This document shows positions 55,635-64,000 of a DNA stretch of 64,000 nt, in pieces (position 1 is the first letter of the stretch; each line of letters opens with the position of its first letter). The DNA comes from Thiotrichaceae bacterium (lineage in GTDB: Bacteria > Pseudomonadota > Gammaproteobacteria > Beggiatoales > Beggiatoaceae), in the NCBI GenBank assembly GCA_028688145.1, contig JAQTYU010000001.1, forward strand, positions 124,001-188,000, given 5' to 3'. The translations under genes and the position numbers were made by a program. Below the pieces are notes generated by a model. That model was not told where the DNA came from, made no database searches, and worked only from the letters and a program-made list of their open reading frames with translations.

Positions 55635-58517
55635 TCACTCCTTATCACAACTACTTGTAGGTAAACTATGTTTGTCAGCATACACACGACATCCCACTAT
55701 CGCAGCTTCGGCACGCTTCATATTATCTGCTGGATAGAAACCAGTAATGACACCTTTACGATCTTCTCTACCCGTAATGTACCCCTTATTTTTGATACCA
55801 TAGACAAAACCGCAATACCATTCTGATGGGGCTTTCATGTCAGGGAAAGATAGATCAGTTTTGTCATCACACTTTTTATCTTTTTCTTTCGTCTCCAAAG
55901 TTGATACAAAAGTGTTGTAGATTATTTTTGCAGCCTCTGCTCTAGTTATAGAGTTTTCGGGCTTGAAATCGGTCTTAGTTTGTGGAGATGATGGATATCC
56001 TTCAACAATCTTCTCGTTTTTAGCATATACGATATATTTGCAATTCGGGGTCGCGGATGATACATCCTTGAATACATTGTCACATTCTGTGTCTTCAAAA
56101 TTATCTGGTTTACCATAAACATCAATAACCATCTTCAAGAAATCGGCGCGGGTAATATTGTCAGAACCCTGAAATTTATACTCTGTCTTGGTCATATCAA
56201 TCCCCCAAACACCCAACAACTGAATGGCTTTTTTTGCCCAAGTAGCAGAAGGAGAATTAGGATCAGTTTTCAAATCTTGATAGAGATAAATCGCACCATT
56301 GTAATCCTTAACGATTTTCTTCTGGAGTCCGACCATAGCAGTATCATCACTTAGTAATTTGTTAAGATTAAATGTCTTATCTTGGATTGCCTTATCCTTA
56401 ACTACTTTAATAGCCAATGCAGCCGCCATTCCCATATTCAGACGGGTCGGATCCATGCGTAGGGTGCTGTAGCCTTCTGGTGTTGCTGAAACAGCAAGAG
56501 GCACAATCATATTGGGCAAATCTTTAGGAATCATGATGCCTAATGGAATGAGACCTGGTCCCGTAGACAGATCATTAACTTTGAACGTACCTGCTGGTTC
56601 ACCTACATTTGTGGCATGAGAATCCATCGTGTAAGTAACTACACCAATGCTATGTTTTTTCTTTGTTTCAGTTTGAACGGGTCTGGCAGTCGTAGTCTTT
56701 TTGAATGCATCCTCCTCCTTGTTAAATACTTCTTCTCCCTTAATGCGACGACCCTCACGGACATATAATCTTGCAGGAAAATTACCACGAAGAGGATCCT
56801 CGTCCATTGTCAAACCAACATTACTATGTTGACCATTTTGTTGACCATTTTGTTGAACATGGTACAAAAAACATAAAGTATGGTTGACATAACGCTCTAC
56901 TACACTACGACGCTTTATGTCAGAATCATAGATGGATTTTGCATAGCCTGATGGTCTCCCTGTTTTATAGGTATCACAATCAAGTAGTTCATCTCCTAAT
57001 TTTGATATGTTTCCGCTGTAACAAGTGGGATCTGTGTCCTTTACAGTTAATAGAACTTTCTTTATCTGATCCAGAGAAACAGTTCCTATTCCTTCATGAT
57101 GTTTGACCTGATATATATCTTTATCTTTATCAGATTCAAGAGCACTCTTCCCTAAGTTTCCTGACTCAAAAGTCCATGAAGGGTCCTTACCATCATTTTT
57201 TTTCCAGATAGATTCCGTTGTATAAATACCTTCCACACCCCCTTCTGTAGTGCAACCAATAGGAGGGGTATTCATGTAACTCCAATTGTTATTCTTATCA
57301 TCGTACGTCCTCACACTCATGATATAGCTATAAAGCTGAGGAGGGTTTCTTGTGCAGAAAACGTTCCCGTTGGTTTCATTTTTTGTGGGGTTGCATTTTA
57401 ATGGGCTATCACTAGTAGTCTGAACAGTCTCACCAGCTGCTGCAGCAACATCTCCACTGTCTGTCGCATCCACAATATACTTCGCGGTATACGTTGCTTT
57501 TTGTCCAGTTACGTTATTCTCGGTTGTTATTTGGTAGTCATTTGGTCTTGTGATGCTACTGAATGACGTATTGAGTTGAACTTTGAGTCCTTTTCCCACT
57601 GCACCTGTTATTAAAGAATACACAGCTTCTCGTATCACTGAAGGGCGGTAAACTAAGCCACCGCCATAAACTGTTTTTTCAGTAGATGACTTATCTGAAT
57701 ACTCTCTAAGTAACGTAGGCTTTGTGAGTACTATTTGGCGCAACTCTTCCATTAATCCATAAGATAACTTACTTTCAGCCGTTACCTTTATCTCGCTTAG
57801 GCTTGGAAATCCTAAATCCCCAAACTCAGCCAATCCTAAATCTGTCTTACCAATGCCATTCGTGAACATTCCTCCCAAAAGGCTAGAAGACTCAAGTAAA
57901 CAAGTTTTTAAGCCTTCTCGTGCTGCTGTCACCGCTGCACCAATACCTGCCGATGTGCCATCAACAACGATTACGTCATAAAGAATGCTAGGTAAGCAGC
58001 CATTTTTAGAAACTAAAGTTTCAAATTCATTGTCAAAGGCAGCAGGCTGTCCAGGAGATATAATTTGTATTAGCTCATTTGACTGAGCCCATGATGTGGT
58101 ATTCTGAGGAACTGTATTTCCAGCACCAGTAACACCAGACGGAATAATTCTAACTTTATAAATTCCAGAATCAGAGAAGAAGGAACTAATATATTTTTTG
58201 TTGTTTTTATCAGTTGTAACATTCAACTCAGAATCAACGCCTAAAACTGGGAATTTACCATCTTGGCTTGATCGCAAATTAACAGTTTGTAACTTAACTT
58301 TCTTATCCTTATCAGAAAGACCTATTACTTCCCATTGAACTGTCGCTCCTACATAACTTCCGATAGAAGTGCGTTTCAACTCAACAGCTTGTACTGCTGT
58401 TGCATTTATAGATAAGCCCAGTACAGCAATCAACATAAACAATCGTTGAACAATACGAGTCTTTGGCGAAATATGTTCCCGCCACCAATGAAACCACCAA
58501 AACAACAGAACTTTCAT
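55635..58517 (-). CDS. Exported FAD-dependent oxidoreductase fused to SLH domains
   Basis: About 960 residues from ATG 58517, which has GGAG 8 nt upstream. N-terminal helix near residues 25-45 ('RLFMLIAVLGLSINATAVQA') acts as signal or anchor. After a beta domain (about 50-170), 'LYDVIVVDGTSAGIGAAVTA' and 'AREGLKTCLLESSSLLGGMF' are the FAD-binding start of the FAD_oxidored family (PF12831), with 'AKYIVDATDSGDVAAAAGE' and 'LNMGMAAALAIKVV' further on. The last 230 residues carry three SLH domains ('NITRADFLKMVIDVYG', 'SITRAEAAKIIYNTFV', 'GFYPADNMKRAEAAIVG'). The substrate is unknown. First gene of the operon; a 4-bp-scale stop/start overlap leads into the SLH/IPT-like gene. Confidence 0.82.
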   Translation of the reverse strand: MKVLLFWWFHWWREHISPKTRIVQRLFMLIAVLGLSINATAVQAVELKRTSIGSYVGATVQWEVIGLSDKDKKVKLQTVNLRSSQDGKFPVLGVDSELNVTTDKNNKKYISSFFSDSGIYKVRIIPSGVTGAGNTVPQNTTSWAQSNELIQIISPGQPAAFDNEFETLVSKNGCLPSILYDVIVVDGTSAGIGAAVTAAREGLKTCLLESSSLLGGMFTNGIGKTDLGLAEFGDLGFPSLSEIKVTAESKLSYGLMEELRQIVLTKPTLLREYSDKSSTEKTVYGGGLVYRPSVIREAVYSLITGAVGKGLKVQLNTSFSSITRPNDYQITTENNVTGQKATYTAKYIVDATDSGDVAAAAGETVQTTSDSPLKCNPTKNETNGNVFCTRNPPQLYSYIMSVRTYDDKNNNWSYMNTPPIGCTTEGGVEGIYTTESIWKKNDGKDPSWTFESGNLGKSALESDKDKDIYQVKHHEGIGTVSLDQIKKVLLTVKDTDPTCYSGNISKLGDELLDCDTYKTGRPSGYAKSIYDSDIKRRSVVERYVNHTLCFLYHVQQNGQQNGQHSNVGLTMDEDPLRGNFPARLYVREGRRIKGEEVFNKEEDAFKKTTTARPVQTETKKKHSIGVVTYTMDSHATNVGEPAGTFKVNDLSTGPGLIPLGIMIPKDLPNMIVPLAVSATPEGYSTLRMDPTRLNMGMAAALAIKVVKDKAIQDKTFNLNKLLSDDTAMVGLQKKIVKDYNGAIYLYQDLKTDPNSPSATWAKKAIQLLGVWGIDMTKTEYKFQGSDNITRADFLKMVIDVYGKPDNFEDTECDNVFKDVSSATPNCKYIVYAKNEKIVEGYPSSPQTKTDFKPENSITRAEAAKIIYNTFVSTLETKEKDKKCDDKTDLSFPDMKAPSEWYCGFVYGIKNKGYITGREDRKGVITGFYPADNMKRAEAAIVGCRVYADKHSLPTSSCDKE

Positions 58518-58781
58518 AACAATCTCTCCCCCAATGTGGCACATCAATTTAGGCTAATGTGAAAAACAGCCTACTGCAATATTTACAAATCATAACAAGA
58601 CGATAGATATGCTCATTTCTATCAGATTTCCCTTAAAGAAGTCAAGCTTTTTTGTCTCAACCACACAAATTTAGTTTGCACGATTCTCCCACACCACCCA
58701 AAAAATGCTTTGGGTGTAAATTGCGTTTAGAAAAATCTTAAAGCCTTTGTTGTATCAAATTTTATACATTATACTTTTGAC

Positions 58782-59126
58782 ATGATGAAACCTAACAAAG
58801 CGATTAAATGGATAGGCACAAGTCTTGAAGATATAAAGAAATTTCCTGAACCCACAAAACGAGAAGTCGGGTTTCAGTTGAGTAAAGTGCAACAAGGCGA
58901 AGACCCCGATAATTGGAAACCTTTTTACATCGTTGGTGCAGGCGTAAAAGAAATTCGCATCAGCGAGGACAATGGCACTTATCGCGTCATGTACGTAGCG
59001 AAATTTGAAGAAGCCATTTATGTATTACATGCCTTTCAAAAAAAATCGCAAACCACCAGCAAACATGACAAAGACATCGTAAGCACACGTTATAACGCGA
59101 TTATCGCCCAAAGGAACAAATCATGA
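58782..59126 (+). CDS. HigB/RelE-type toxin (phage Gp49-like)
   Basis: 114 residues. 'IKWIGTSLEDIKKFPEPTKR', 'KPFYIVGAGVKEIRISEDNG', 'YRVMYVAKFEEAIYVLHAFQ' and 'KKSQTTSKHDKDI' match the Gp49-like HigB branch of the RelE/ParE fold, a ribosome-dependent mRNA endonuclease. Toxin precedes antitoxin, as in HigBA, and the genes overlap by 4 bp (ATGA). AT-rich TATACATTATAC just upstream may be the promoter and operator. Confidence 0.85.
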   Translation: MMKPNKAIKWIGTSLEDIKKFPEPTKREVGFQLSKVQQGEDPDNWKPFYIVGAGVKEIRISEDNGTYRVMYVAKFEEAIYVLHAFQKKSQTTSKHDKDIVSTRYNAIIAQRNKS

Positions 59127-59419
59127 GCATCGATGTAGAAATTCGACACATTACCCCAGCAGAAGGCAATATCTTTGAGGATTTAGGTTTTGCACCAGCG
59201 GAAGCCATGAAACTCAAGATTAAAGCCGATTTAATGATTCAGCTCACCCAGTGGATGAAAGCAAGCAATCTAAAACAATCAGATGCCGCAAAACTGCTTA
59301 AAATCTCACGCCCGCGTGTTTCCAATGTGATACATGGCAAAGTTGAAAAATTCACCATTGATGCACTGGTCGATATGGTTGAATTAACAGGGCATCGTGT
59401 TCAGATAAATATTTCCTAG
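59123..59419 (+). CDS. HigA-type XRE-family antitoxin
   Basis: 98 residues. 'NIFEDLGFAPAEAMKLKIKA' is the start typical of this antitoxin group, and 'LKQSDAAKLLKISRPRVSNV' with 'IHGKVEKFTIDALVDMVELT' is the Xre helix-turn-helix. It should bind the toxin and repress the operon. Confidence 0.87.
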   Translation: MSIDVEIRHITPAEGNIFEDLGFAPAEAMKLKIKADLMIQLTQWMKASNLKQSDAAKLLKISRPRVSNVIHGKVEKFTIDALVDMVELTGHRVQINIS

Positions 59420-59431
59420 GTCGTTACATCT

Positions 59432-59627
59432 GTCTGAACCACAATTCACACAATTACCCCAATTTACACAATTTCTATTCCTTTCATTCCTAAACTCTGC
59501 TTGGGAATGAGGATAATATTGACTGGGTTCAAAATGCTCACTCTTGTCAGAACCGCAATTATAAACATTAAAAATTATCGTATTTAATTGTGTTAATTAC
59601 GGTAATTGCGTGAATTATGGTTTAGAC
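59432..59627. mobile_element. MITE-like element with about 42-bp terminal inverted repeats
   Basis: GTCTGAACCACAATTCACAC (left, from 59432) and the inverse ending AATTATGGTTTAGAC (right, to 59627) pair over about 42 bp at 36 positions by eye. AT-rich, non-coding. Arms also occur at 23021-23060. It lies right after the toxin-antitoxin pair. Confidence 0.65.
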
Positions 59628-59636
59628 AAAACCCAC

Positions 59637-60506
59637 TCAACGCTTATTCTTCAATCCCAACTGCCCCGCCCAATCCCGTGCAAACTGCCACGCACTGCGC
59701 CCACTGCGCGAGCCACGCATCAAAGCCCATTGCAAGGCAGCCGTGCGAGTTTTTGGGCGATTCAGTTTTTCAACGCCCAATTCCCGTAACCAGTAAAACA
59801 CAATGTCTAAATACTCATCTTGGTTAAACGGATAAAACGACAGCCACAAGCCAAAGCGTTCCGACAGCGAAATTTTTTCTTCCACCGAATCACCCTGATG
59901 AATTTCCCCATCGATATTTTTCGCCTCCAAATTATCACCCAAATATTCGGGCAACAAGTGGCGGCGATTAGACGTTGCATAAATCAACACATTTTCAGGC
60001 GACGCGCTGACCGAGCCATCGAGCACGCTTTTCAACGCCTTATAACTCGCATCCTCTTTTTCAAAAGATAAATCATCGCAAAACAAAATAAAGCGTTCAG
60101 GGCGTTGGTATAAACTCTCGACAATGTCGGGCAAGTCGATCAAATCATGCGGTTCAACTTCAATCAAGCGCAAGCCTTTGACCGCATAACTGTTTAACAA
60201 CGCTTTGATAACCGATGATTTTCCCGTGCCCCGCGAACCCCATAACAACACATTATTGGCAGGTAAGCCTTTCAAAAACTGCTGGGTATTGCGATCAATC
60301 AAAGCTTTTTGGGTATCAATCCCTTGCAAATCCGCCACCCGAATTTTGTGCGGATGAATCACCGGATGAAATCCTGATTTATGCCAACGTGCCGCAATCA
60401 CTGAACTCCAATCAGGCATAACCGCTGGGGCAGGCAGATGGTTTTCTAAACGCCCTAATAAACTCTCAGCACGGCTGAGTAAATGTGCAAATTCGTTATT
60501 CATCAT
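59637..60506 (-). CDS. DUF815-family AAA+ ATPase
   Basis: 289 residues. Walker A 'LLWGSRGTGKSSVIKALLNS', Walker B 'ERFILFCDDLSFEKEDASYK', sensor 'NVLIYATSNRRHLLPEY' and the ending 'SGRSAWQFARDWAGQLG' fit DUF815. Usual length for the family. Role unknown. Divergent from nifB with a 227-bp gap holding the nifB control region. Confidence 0.85.
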   Translation of the reverse strand: MMNNEFAHLLSRAESLLGRLENHLPAPAVMPDWSSVIAARWHKSGFHPVIHPHKIRVADLQGIDTQKALIDRNTQQFLKGLPANNVLLWGSRGTGKSSVIKALLNSYAVKGLRLIEVEPHDLIDLPDIVESLYQRPERFILFCDDLSFEKEDASYKALKSVLDGSVSASPENVLIYATSNRRHLLPEYLGDNLEAKNIDGEIHQGDSVEEKISLSERFGLWLSFYPFNQDEYLDIVFYWLRELGVEKLNRPKTRTAALQWALMRGSRSGRSAWQFARDWAGQLGLKNKR

Positions 60507-60565
60507 TATTCGCTGCTAGAAGAGATAAAGCCCATATTTTCCGCTGTTGTTAAAACAAAGCAAGA

Positions 60566-60581
60566 TGTATGTTTACTCACA
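60566..60581. promoter_or_regulatory. NifA upstream activator site 1 for nifB
   Basis: TGTATGTTTACTCACA is an exact TGT-N10-ACA, 85 bp before the -24 GG of the nifB promoter. Confidence 0.7.
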
Positions 60582-60598
60582 AGCGGGCTGAAAATGTC

Positions 60599-60614
60599 TG
60601 TAAGCTTTGCGACA
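60599..60614. promoter_or_regulatory. NifA upstream activator site 2 for nifB
   Basis: TGTAAGCTTTGCGACA is a second exact TGT-N10-ACA, 33 bp (about three helical turns) from the first, so both would lie on the same DNA face. Confidence 0.65.
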
Positions 60615-60665
60615 AATGACAAGTATTCCAATAGATTATATTTATAAATCATAAAGATAAAAGCA

Positions 60666-60679
60666 GGCACGCTCTTTGC
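60666..60679 (+). promoter_or_regulatory. Sigma-54 promoter of the nifB operon
   Basis: AGGCACGCTCTTTGCT matches TGGCACG-N4-TTGC in all but the first base; GG and GC are exactly 10 bp apart. Predicted start about 60691. Confidence 0.85.
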
Positions 60680-60733
60680 TCTATAGAAAAGCAACTCTTT
60701 CTCGTCCGTTCCCAATCTCAGAGGAATATTGCC

Positions 60734-62236
60734 ATGATGGAATTGCCAGTCATAGGACAAAGTGTCGCCGCCCCTGCGAAAGGGGGCTGTGCTTCCAGCT
60801 CATGCGGAAGCAGTGACGACCAACTTTCGCATTTGCCCGAAAGCATTCGCGAAAAAGTCCACAATCATCCGTGTTACTCCGAAGAAGCGCATCATTATTA
60901 TGCGCGGATGCACGTTGCCGTTGCGCCTGCTTGTAATATTCAATGCCATTATTGCAACCGTAAATATGATTGTGCCAACGAATCACGCCCCGGCGTTGTT
61001 TCCGAATTATTAACGCCTGACCAAGCGATCAAGAAAACGCTGGCAGTCGCAGCCACGATTCCGCAAATGACGGTGTTAGGCATCGCAGGACCTGGCGACC
61101 CCTTAGCAAGCCCCGAACGTACCTTTAAGACCTTTGAAGAATTATCCCGCACCGCGCCTGATATTAAATTGTGCGTGTCTACCAATGGCTTAATGTTACC
61201 CGAATATGTTGATGAAATTGCTAAGCACAATATCGATCACGTCACCATCACTATTAACTGTGTCGATCCTGAAGTCGGTGCGAAAATCTATCCTTGGATT
61301 TTCTGGAAAAATAAACGCATCAAAGGCATTAAAGGCGCGGCAATCCTGATTGAACAGCAACAAAAAGGCTTAGAAATGCTGGTTGCACGCGGCATTCTGG
61401 TCAAAGTCAATTCAGTGATGATTCCTGGTGTGAATGACGAACACTTGAAAGAAGTGAGCAAGATTGTCAAATCGAAAGGCGCATTTTTACACAACGTGAT
61501 GCCTTTAATCGCTGAAGCCGAACATGGTACTTTCTACGGAATCATGGGGCAACGTGGTCCCACTTCCGCAGAATTACGTGGTTTACAAGACGCTTGCGAA
61601 GGCGACATGAACATGATGCGTCATTGCCGTCAATGTCGTGCTGATGCAGTGGGCTTGTTGGGTGAAGATCGTGGCGATGAATTTAGCTTAGATAAGATTG
61701 AAGCGATGAATATCGATTACGCCTCAGCGATGGAATACCGCGCTCAGGTTCATGCTGAAATCGAAGCGAAATTACAAGCCAAGCAAGAACAAAAAGCACA
61801 ATTTGTGCCTTTATCTTCCTTGCATCCGCAACGTAAATATCGCTCTGTCTTAATGGCAGTGGCAACCCAAGGTAGCGGTGTGATTAACCAACACTTTGGA
61901 CATGCAAAAGAATTTTTGATTTACGAAGCCTCTAGTGATGATGTGCGTTTTGTCGGACACAGCAAGACTGAATTGTATTGCTCAGGTGGCGACAGTTGTG
62001 GCGATGAAGAAACCACGCTGCAAAAAATCATCCGCGCTTTGGAAGGCTGTGAAGTGGTGCTCTGTTCCAAGATTGGTTATGAACCTTGGGGCGCATTAGA
62101 AGCCGCTGGTATCCAGCCCAATGGCGAGCACGCGATGGAACCCATCGAAGAAGCGGTGATGGCGGTTTATCAAGAAATGATTGCTGCAGGTAAATTGGAT
62201 GAAACTGAAGATGTGGCATACGCTCACGCTTCGTAA
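60734..62236 (+). CDS. nifB: Nitrogenase cofactor biosynthesis radical SAM protein NifB
   Basis: 500 residues. 'ACNIQCHYCNRKYDCANESR' is the radical SAM CxxxCxxC; 'VLGIAGPGDPLASPERTF', 'CVSTNGLMLPEY' and 'RHCRQCRADAVGLLGEDRG' are further NifB motifs and cluster ligands. Residues about 375-480 form the NifX/NafY-like domain ('SVLMAVATQGSGVINQHFGH'). It builds the 8Fe core of FeMo-co. AGAGGA precedes ATG; M1 or M2 may start. Confidence 0.96.
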   Translation: MMELPVIGQSVAAPAKGGCASSSCGSSDDQLSHLPESIREKVHNHPCYSEEAHHYYARMHVAVAPACNIQCHYCNRKYDCANESRPGVVSELLTPDQAIKKTLAVAATIPQMTVLGIAGPGDPLASPERTFKTFEELSRTAPDIKLCVSTNGLMLPEYVDEIAKHNIDHVTITINCVDPEVGAKIYPWIFWKNKRIKGIKGAAILIEQQQKGLEMLVARGILVKVNSVMIPGVNDEHLKEVSKIVKSKGAFLHNVMPLIAEAEHGTFYGIMGQRGPTSAELRGLQDACEGDMNMMRHCRQCRADAVGLLGEDRGDEFSLDKIEAMNIDYASAMEYRAQVHAEIEAKLQAKQEQKAQFVPLSSLHPQRKYRSVLMAVATQGSGVINQHFGHAKEFLIYEASSDDVRFVGHSKTELYCSGGDSCGDEETTLQKIIRALEGCEVVLCSKIGYEPWGALEAAGIQPNGEHAMEPIEEAVMAVYQEMIAAGKLDETEDVAYAHAS

Positions 62237-62267
62237 GTGATTAAGTAATAAACTGCGTTCATTATTC

Positions 62268-62300
62268 AGGACTGGCAGTCCTTTAAGGACTGCCAGTCCT
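62268..62300. terminator. Perfect 15-bp hairpin between nifB and ferredoxin
   Basis: AGGACTGGCAGTCCT and AGGACTGCCAGTCCT are perfect inverse complements with a 3-nt loop; outer pieces ACTGCG (about 62252) and CGCAGT (about 62313) extend the fold. No T-run follows, so an mRNA-stabilising or processing role in the operon is as likely as termination. Confidence 0.5.
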
Positions 62301-62383
62301 TGAAACGAGAGGCGCAGTCTTAACGAACAGAATTTTTTAACCGTGTCAGTCCCAGTCAATATTAGGGTAAGGGGTCACTTAAA

Positions 62384-62662
62384 ATGGCGTTACAAATTAT
62401 CAGTGCCTGTGTGAATTGTTGGGCGTGTGCACCTTTGTGCCCCAGTCAGGCGATTTATGAAGCAAGTCCGCATTTTTTGATTGACCCCAAAAAATGCACC
62501 GAATGCGATGGCGATTTCACCGAAACCCAATGCGCGAGTATTTGCCCGATTGAAGGCGCGATTTTGAACAGCCAAGGTATGGAAGTGAATCCAGCGGGTT
62601 CATTGACAGGTATTCCGCCTGAAAAATGGCAAAGCGTCATGGCTGAAATTCGTGCACGGTAA
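62384..62662 (+). CDS. fdxN: nif-associated 2[4Fe-4S] ferredoxin
   Basis: 92 residues. First cluster 'CVNCWACAPLCPSQAI'; second 'CTECDGDFTETQCASICP', with the eight-residue insertion between Cys pairs typical of FdxN/bacterial nif ferredoxins. It likely passes electrons to NifB or nitrogenase. Same operon as nifB. Confidence 0.88.
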   Translation: MALQIISACVNCWACAPLCPSQAIYEASPHFLIDPKKCTECDGDFTETQCASICPIEGAILNSQGMEVNPAGSLTGIPPEKWQSVMAEIRAR

Positions 62663-62696
62663 GTTTTGAACACGAATGACCACAGGATAACGCACC

Positions 62697-63125
62697 ATGA
62701 CAGATGTGATTTTTTATGAAAAAGTCGGCTGCGGCAACAATACTAAGCAAAAAGCTTGGTTGCGTGCCGCAGGACATAATGTCATCGCGAAGGATTTGCT
62801 GACAGAACCGTGGACAAAGGAAAGTTTAGAACCCTATTTGGCGGGGCTTGCAGTTGCCGATTGGTTTAACCGCGCCGCGCCCAAAGTGAAAAATGGTGAA
62901 GTTATTCCCGAACAGCTTTCAGCAGAACAGGCTTTAGCTTTGTTACTGGCAGAACCCTTGTTAATTCGTCGTCCACTGATGCAAGTGGCTGACGAATATC
63001 GCATGGGTTTTGACGCGGAAACGGTCAGCGCGTGGTTAGATGTGGCAGGACTTCCGCAAGGCGAAAATTTGGAAGCCTGCCCGCGCACACAACACCCCTG
63101 CGCCACGCCCGAGTCTGCCTCATGA
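62697..63125 (+). CDS. ArsC-family nitrogenase-associated protein
   Basis: 142 residues. 'VIFYEKVGCGNNTKQKAWLR' places one Cys in the glutaredoxin/ArsC-like active-site loop, then 'VIAKDLLTEPWTKESLEPYL' and 'AEPLLIRRPLMQV'. This is the ArsC-like nitrogenase-associated family (related to NifO). Biochemical role unsettled. It overlaps the flavodiiron protein start by 4 bp (ATGA). Confidence 0.85.
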   Translation: MTDVIFYEKVGCGNNTKQKAWLRAAGHNVIAKDLLTEPWTKESLEPYLAGLAVADWFNRAAPKVKNGEVIPEQLSAEQALALLLAEPLLIRRPLMQVADEYRMGFDAETVSAWLDVAGLPQGENLEACPRTQHPCATPESAS

Positions 63126-64000
63126 ATAAGTTCACGAGCATTGAAGCGGTGAATGTGACCGAGCGCGTGCATTGGATTGGCGCACTCGACCCCACCTTGC
63201 GCACGTTCGACATCATTCTGAAAACTGCAAACGGCACCAGTTATAACGCTTATGCAGTGCGTGGCAGTGAAGGTGTTGCGATTATCGACACCGTGAAAGA
63301 AGAATTCTCGGATGAGTTTTTCACCCGCTTGGAACAAGTGGCACGTTATGACGAAATCAAAGTGATTGTGTTAAATCACTTAGAGCCTGATCACACAGGG
63401 GCTTTGCCCGAATTATTGAAACGTGCTCCACAGGCGCGTTTGTATATTTCATTTCGCGCACAGAGCATGATTAAAGGTCTGCTCAAAGCGGATACGGAAT
63501 TAGAATTTACCCCGGTCACGACGGATGACACGGTGTCTCTAGGCGACAGAAACTTACGTTTTCTGAATACGCCTTATTTGCATTGGCCTGATACCCAATG
63601 CACTTATTTAGAAGAAGAAGCCATTTTATTTTCAGGTGATGCTTTCGGCTGTCATTTCTGTGATGCGCGTTTATTCAATGAGTTAGTTGGCGATTTTCGC
63701 TTTTCCTTTGAATATTATTACGCCCACATCATGCGTCCGTTTAAGCAATATGTGCTGGAAGCGGTGGAATTGGTTGAAAAATTACCGCTGAAAACCATTG
63801 CGCCAACTCATGGCCCAATCTTGCGACATAACCCCTTGCGTTATGTGCAGCGTTATCACGAATTATCTAGCCCCCGTTTGCACCGTGAGGTCAACGGCGG
63901 TGATAAAACCTTATTGATTTTTTATATCAGTTCTTATGGTAATACCGCTCGCATGGCAGAAGCGGTCTATGAAGGCGCGAACACAGTCGAAGGGCTGCGT
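63122..64000 (+). CDS. Flavodiiron protein (A-type flavoprotein), cut by the right edge
   Basis: 293 codons seen. The metallo-beta-lactamase-like domain has the diiron ligands 'LNHLEPDHTGALPE' (H-x-E-x-D-H), 'LHWPDTQCTY', 'FSGDAFGCHF' and 'IAPTHGPIL'. The flavodoxin domain starts near residue 265 with the FMN loop 'FYISSYGNTARMAEAVYE'. Such proteins reduce O2 to water or NO to N2O. Placement in the nifB operon suggests scavenging of O2 near nitrogenase. The 3' end is outside. Confidence 0.92.
   Translation, partial: MNKFTSIEAVNVTERVHWIGALDPTLRTFDIILKTANGTSYNAYAVRGSEGVAIIDTVKEEFSDEFFTRLEQVARYDEIKVIVLNHLEPDHTGALPELLKRAPQARLYISFRAQSMIKGLLKADTELEFTPVTTDDTVSLGDRNLRFLNTPYLHWPDTQCTYLEEEAILFSGDAFGCHFCDARLFNELVGDFRFSFEYYYAHIMRPFKQYVLEAVELVEKLPLKTIAPTHGPILRHNPLRYVQRYHELSSPRLHREVNGGDKTLLIFYISSYGNTARMAEAVYEGANTVEGLR

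Noticed and set aside
60506-60760. 84-codon minus-strand frame between DUF815 and nifB
   Set aside because: It covers the nifB sigma-54 promoter, both NifA sites and the nifB start; no family likeness.

Overview
The window looks like chromosome of a nitrogen-fixing gammaproteobacterium, most likely a Beggiatoa-like member of the Thiotrichales. This rests on the order rnfABCDGEH-nifL-nifA (the Azotobacter-type rnf1/nifLA arrangement), a nifB operon, chemotaxis genes without any flagellar gene, a NIT (nitrate/nitrite-sensor type) chemoreceptor, moderate-to-low GC, and many short palindromic or MITE-like repeats. The species assignment is inference; no rRNA is present.

Left part, all on the minus strand (1-18 kb): two tandem paralogous secreted proteins (one cut by the edge), a nonulosonic-acid operon of legionaminic type (neuC/legG, ptmE-like, neuB/legI, neuD, neuA/legF) ending in a Maf-type glycosyltransferase, then nifA, nifL, rnfH and rnfEGDCBA. 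Upstream of rnfA I read a sigma-54 -24/-12 element and, about 100 bp further up, a NifA-type TGT-N10-ACA site. dnaE follows on the plus strand.

Middle (22-40 kb) is accessory and repeat-rich: a pentapeptide-repeat fragment, a DUF4288 protein, a TIR-TM-WD40 protein (14 WD40 repeats), a TRPM-like SLOG protein with two 2-TM (SLATT-like) modules, a small membrane protein plus an SPFH protein, and a 3.5-kb CRISPR array with 48 canonical repeats and one degenerate terminal repeat but no cas genes in the window. The TIR/SLOG-SLATT pair has the parts of a Thoeris-like signalling defence with a membrane effector. One CRISPR spacer consists mainly of a repeat from a sister CRISPR family. The array is followed by MITEs, ccmH-ccmI, bacterioferritin, dxs and a decayed IS4-type transposase.

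Right part (40-64 kb): DUF3147, rlmB, tRNA-Arg(ACG), tRNA-Ser(GCT), cheY-cheA-cheW, a NIT/HAMP/PAS chemoreceptor, a large MscS-family channel, a three-gene operon of exported proteins (FAD oxidoreductase with SLH domains, SLH/IPT-like protein, FG-GAP/beta-helix protein), a HigBA-type toxin-antitoxin pair, a DUF815 ATPase, and a nifB operon (nifB, 2[4Fe-4S] ferredoxin, ArsC-like nitrogenase-associated protein, flavodiiron protein cut by the right edge) with a clear sigma-54 promoter and two NifA sites.

Cross-cutting: a family of three hairpin elements (12.9, 36.6 and 45.3 kb) ends in the same GGATTGAAAC as the crRNA-sense CRISPR repeat; the copy at 45.3 kb has a half that is strikingly CRISPR-repeat-like and abuts the chemoreceptor start codon.
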